Shown piece after piece: positions 60,406 through 64,000 of a stretch of 64,000 nt of DNA. Position 1 is the stretch's first letter. Each line of letters starts with the position of its first letter. Source of the stretch: Lucinisca nassula (Eukaryota; Mollusca; Bivalvia; Lucinida; Lucinidae); NCBI GenBank assembly GCA_963580285.1, contig OY757015.1, positions 128,184,188-128,248,187 on the forward strand. The letters run 5' to 3'. Below the pieces are notes generated by a model. That model had not been told where the DNA came from. It searched no databases and saw nothing but the letters and a program-made list of their open reading frames with translations. The position numbers were made by a program, and so were the translations under genes.

Positions 60406-62345
60406 AGGAATGTCCGTCTATTTAATAGGAAGTGTGCCCTGAAGGCAATAAACAAAAACTTAAGGTTTCACACATTAAGGCAACATTTCTATAAAAATCA
60501 CCCTTCCCCATAATTATGTTTTTTAGCTGTTACATACACCACCCTAGTTTTTGGACATTCATTATGAAAGAATACCGCAGAACCATGGCGAATCTGATAG
60601 AGTCTGTTCTCTGATTTCTTTGTCCTTGTGGGGTAGAGACACAGCTAGTTTGTATAACACAAATTGACCTTCCATGTGGGCCGTGTTTTCGCTCATGTGT
60701 GGGCTGGTTTGTGATATGCAGCTTATACTGGTTGATCTGTGCTTTCCTTGGGCAGAGGGGTCGTGAATTTGACACTAGCACATTCTAGATGTTTTTGCTG
60801 TATTCTCTGAAGTGTCACCCCCTTTGTAATATTACCTTTACTTAATATCAATATTGAGAATATATCCCATATTTCTTTGCTTCTGATATGCAATGTTACA
60901 GTTCTCAAATGTTGCCTACTTGTGTGCTATGCATATTTAAGGCACATGGTGAAAGAAAGCAAAAATTATAAATTGTGAAAGTTCTGTGCTCAAAAATAAA
61001 TAAAAAATGTGCCTAAAGTAAAATTTCTATGTAGAATATGTTGATTAATTGGTAATGGAACAAGGAGACTGAAAAAAACCAAAAACAGAAAGACTGTCAA
61101 AACAACAGCAGGACTACAACTACATATAAGAAATTCACACTAGATGAACTAGGGACACTCATCAATTAGCTGTGCTATAGAACTGAAAGAAAATATAATT
61201 ATATACCTGCACTGGCCCTGAAGGCTATACAGAACTTATCTGAACAAACGTATTAGGTTTTCTTACATAAATTTAATGAACAAATATTTGAAGGCAATAA
61301 TCATTTTGTGTCCTGCAATTTGTTTGCATACCCTTCAGTACTATATTGGTCATTTTTGAGATGTTGAACCAGATTGCACCAAATTTTCTTGGTGGGTTTG
61401 GACCCTCTAAGCGGTTGTAAGTACTCATATATGTGCAGACGTTTCTGCTCTGTATGTGGTTGACATGGGGTCCAGTCTGTTTCTACAATCCCTGATGGAT
61501 TGGGGCCTTTGAGTCTTTCATATTCACAAGTAACAGTGAAGATATGTTAGTAAATTTACAGCAAATGTCATGGGTCTAAATTGTGTGTGCTAGACAGTTG
61601 GTAGAAACAAAAACACATGGTGTATCATGCGACCTGGGTGGTCACTGTTTGGGAAGGATGGCATTTTCCCTATCTCAAAATAATAGTGAAGCACATATTA
61701 TCAAAGTGTGATATTGTGGATGAGGATTTTAGGGAAGTGGGTGTTAGAGTTCCCTAAGATGTATCATCCTTGGCTCTCAGCTTTGGTCTATAGGTGCTTA
61801 TAATGTTTCAAGTAAGTCTAGTCAAAACCATTTTTTTATTATCTCATCACCCAAAATCCATGATATAAAAACATGTGTTTTATACTTCAATACTGTCTTG
61901 CACAGGAAATAATCTGTGTTGGCTCTGATCAAAGAAGTTAGTAAATGATTCAGTTCATATAGTAAGGGTGGTGCAATTTCTTTGTTACCTTCATATAAAT
62001 GAAGCTGCAATAATGCTGACAGGCAGGCAAGTTGGTTGCACATATTCCAAAACCATGACAGAGTTTGTATGTTTATAGTTTAACGTTCTCTGTATAGGTA
62101 GAAGAGGGAGTACTAGGGATGAAGAGTTTTAATTCTTTGTCTGCAAGTAAACCATAAAATTGGTGTGGGGATAAAAGTTATCAAAATACCCGCCTAATCT
62201 TAATCATGAAACTCTGCCGTGGTTCTGGAAGTCAATATGGCTTGTTCAAGTATTGTCATGGAAGTCTGGACTAACAGGTGGCTGACAGCCCTTGATTATG
62301 GACAAATCTTTATGGATTTTAGTGTTCAGCAGGAGCTTTGAACAT
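60406..62345 (+). other. 3' non-coding region of the LTR element
   Basis: About 1.9 kb between the ORF3 stop and the polypurine tract has no supported gene. It is duplicated at 46606-48553 with high identity. Minus-strand frames here are not conserved in any meaningful way and are not called. Confidence 0.7.
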
Positions 62346-62357
62346 AAAAGTGGGGGG
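62346..62357 (+). other. Polypurine tract
   Basis: AAAAGTGGGGGG, followed by TAA, precedes the right LTR start at 62361. An identical tract at 48554-48565 precedes the middle LTR. It primes plus-strand DNA synthesis in LTR elements. The single T within the purine run is present in both copies. Confidence 0.8.
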
Positions 62358-62360
62358 TAA

Positions 62361-64000
62361 TGTGAAACCCAAGGGTTCCACTCATTGTAGGGCAGATGTT
62401 AAGCAGCAACCTGTTAGTCAACTAATCAGTCAAATATTTATGGTAATGACCCTGCTGTAGCAGACAGTTTTCCCTGGGAAATTATGATTTCATTAGTTTG
62501 CCTCCCATGGCAGTACTGACTACTGAGGCTGAATTTCAAAGACAGTCTGCAGTGCAGTCCTGTGGAATGGGTCACCCTGATAAAAAGGGGCAAGGATCTA
62601 ATGGTTGGGTAGAAGGGGATTCTGTTTTGTTGCCTAGGGTTATGCAAGGTATTTGACCTTATTTTTCCTAAACATGTGCTTGTGAAACATTTCATTTTAT
62701 TTCTATTTTAAAGTTTTATCCTTGGACTGACACTTACTCATACTGTTGAATGGCTTCAAGATATACAAGGTTCAATCATTTAATCTAACTGACATCTCAG
62801 CTTAACTGTAATATTTCCACTATGAATTTGAAACTTTCTAAAGTTAGTAGGCCAGCTGTCATCATTGTTTTGGCTGGTAACTGCCAGGATGTAGATTGTT
62901 GTACTTGTTGCTTGGAGACTGTGCTACAAATAACTCTGTCAGCTTCTTCTGGATGTAAATCAATACTGAAATCACCTACAGACCTCAAACTTTGATGTTC
63001 AAACTTATATTTCAAACTTAATTCTGAACCAATTTTTGTGCCTTTCGGAGGTAAATGAAGGTTAATTATCATAGATTTTATTTGTTTTAAAGATGAATAA
63101 TACTTCATTCAGAAAAGCCATGTTTTATTAACTTAAAATGTATAGGGGTGACTTCCCAAGCCTCCATTTTGTTTTCTCCCTCATAAAGTTTGAGTGTGGG
63201 ATTTGTTGGAGAAGTTAACTTATGTGGGAAAAGAGGGAGATGGGGGAGTGTGGGACTGTGGGACTATATAAAGAATCCCACAGAGTTCTCTGGGACTTCG
63301 ACCATTTTGATTTCTTTGGGTTAGGTTGGTTTTTAAGGTGTGTTAGAATTTTTAGTTTTTAATTTCAATATTAGTTTAAGGCTTTGGGGGAAAACATTTT
63401 AAATCAGTTCAGCTTAATTCTAAGGCATTTAGGCATTTAGGATAATTTTTGGTGGAATAGATATTTTTTTCTGGTTTATTTCTCTTGTAATTTGAGATAT
63501 ACAAATATATCTATGTATGCAAGCTCTGGAGGTTTAACGGTTTAACGGTGAAGGCATAAAGAGAGAGTCCACATTTGCAAAGAAACTGTGAATCAAATTA
63601 CTGTTGTATGTAACAAGTTGAATTGGCCTGCTTGGAAGCATTGTTCTTTCTTTTATCAGAGCCACACAGTAGCACCCTAAAGATGCATTTCTCAACCATA
63701 TAAATCAGAATTACATTCCTTACTCTATTTTTGATATCCAGTTAAGTTTCAAATAAATAAAAAACACAGCATTGTTGAAGTTTATTTGAATCTTTGTGAT
63801 CTTTTCTTACCCTAACACTTAAAGAATAAGCTTATATTAAGTTAATGACCTTAATCTTTGGTTGGCGAAGTCCTGTTTAGTTCCCATGTAGCCGTATATG
63901 AGGGGCTTTTATTGTGATCACTGTCCGTAGTCCGTCGTCCGTCCATTGACGTTTATTTGAGAATAAATATAGACAGCAGCCAGTTTGGTGGAGCTAGGAT
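62361..64000 (+). repeat. Right LTR, truncated by the window end
   Basis: It begins TGTGAAACCCAAGGGTTCCA and covers about 1,640 of the expected 1,853 bp. TATA (63265-63273) and AATAAA signals are conserved. Relative to the middle LTR it lacks a ~25-bp piece near 63350 and has short duplications (GGCATTTAGGCATTTAGG near 63423, GTTTAACGGTTTAACGG near 63532). Confidence 0.92.

Larger units (their letters stand above)
48569..64000 (+). mobile_element. Ty3/gypsy-type LTR retrotransposon, right end cut by the window
   Basis: Order: LTR (48569-50421), PBS, gag (50528-52615), -1 frameshift signal, pol with protease, RT, RNase H, integrase (to 56980), twelve hairpin repeats (57100-57765), a 91-codon ORF (58122-58397), zinc-finger ORF3 (58729-60405), 3' non-coding DNA, polypurine tract, and right LTR from 62361. 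The integrase follows the RNase H, which separates Ty3/gypsy from Ty1/copia. Expected full length is about 15.6 kb. Gag and ORF3 are intact; pol is broken. Confidence 0.92.

Overview
This window looks like intergenic or heterochromatic DNA from a bivalve mollusc, most likely a clam. I found no host gene, ribosomal RNA or free tRNA gene. Nearly every readable stretch belongs to a transposable element, a relic of one, or a simple or satellite repeat. The bivalve assignment is an inference. It rests on a ~140-bp degenerate satellite with the phrase GACCTAGTTTTTGA, tRNA-headed SINEs whose tails read GGGATCTTTAACCTGCACAG-like, and an abundance of Naiad-type Penelope-like elements.

Layout. 1-11 kb: a (TATC)22 microsatellite, several tRNA-derived SINEs, and a pile of CR1/L2-like LINE copies in both orientations. 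One copy (minus strand, 1535-3583) is nearly intact over its reverse transcriptase. A tandem pair of ~260-bp units carrying hammerhead ribozyme cores sits inside a LINE at 7.0-7.5 kb. 11-23 kb: small non-autonomous elements. These comprise a foldback family with a long GTTAGAACCGCCTC hairpin, TTAA-flanked MITEs with perfect central palindromes, a 251-bp MITE with a pre-miRNA-like hairpin, ~300-bp R300 repeats, and the satellite broken into blocks by later insertions. 23-34 kb: Naiad copies. The best copy (28335-31364) has an N-terminal GIY-YIG endonuclease and a C-terminal RT, broken by frameshifts and stops. Hammerhead units interrupt another copy at 24.3-24.7 kb. 35-45.4 kb: a relic that looks Maverick/Polinton-like. 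It has ~410-bp inverted repeats and two decayed minus-strand genes. Inside it is a nested stack: an R300 repeat, split by a Naiad, itself split by a 3.7-kb element with 35-bp TIRs and TA duplication. That element in turn carries a foldback, a SINE and two R300 copies.

45.8-64 kb: a large Ty3/gypsy-type LTR retrotransposon with 1,853-bp LTRs, a tRNA-Leu-type primer binding site, an intact gag ORF and a polypurine tract. Gag ends on the slippery heptamer TTTAAAC plus TAG, followed by a well-formed H-type pseudoknot. This is a textbook -1 frameshift signal into pol, although pol is now broken by several frameshifts and stops. Between pol and the 3' LTR lie 12 tandem hairpin-forming repeats, a small ORF, and a 558-aa third ORF. 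That ORF has two C2H2-like fingers, PLDLT and PLDLS motifs (the form bound by the CtBP corepressor) and a highly charged coiled-coil tail. The 5' LTR is shared with an upstream, internally deleted unit, so the locus is a tandem of two elements. The right LTR runs off the window.

The most unusual items are the gag-pol recoding signal, the zinc-finger/CtBP-motif ORF3 with its hairpin array, the hammerhead-ribozyme repeats, the permuted Penelope-like element, and the nested stack in the virus-like relic. Coordinates of repeat edges are approximate to about 10-20 bases unless a terminal repeat defines them. Copies were compared by eye, without alignment software.
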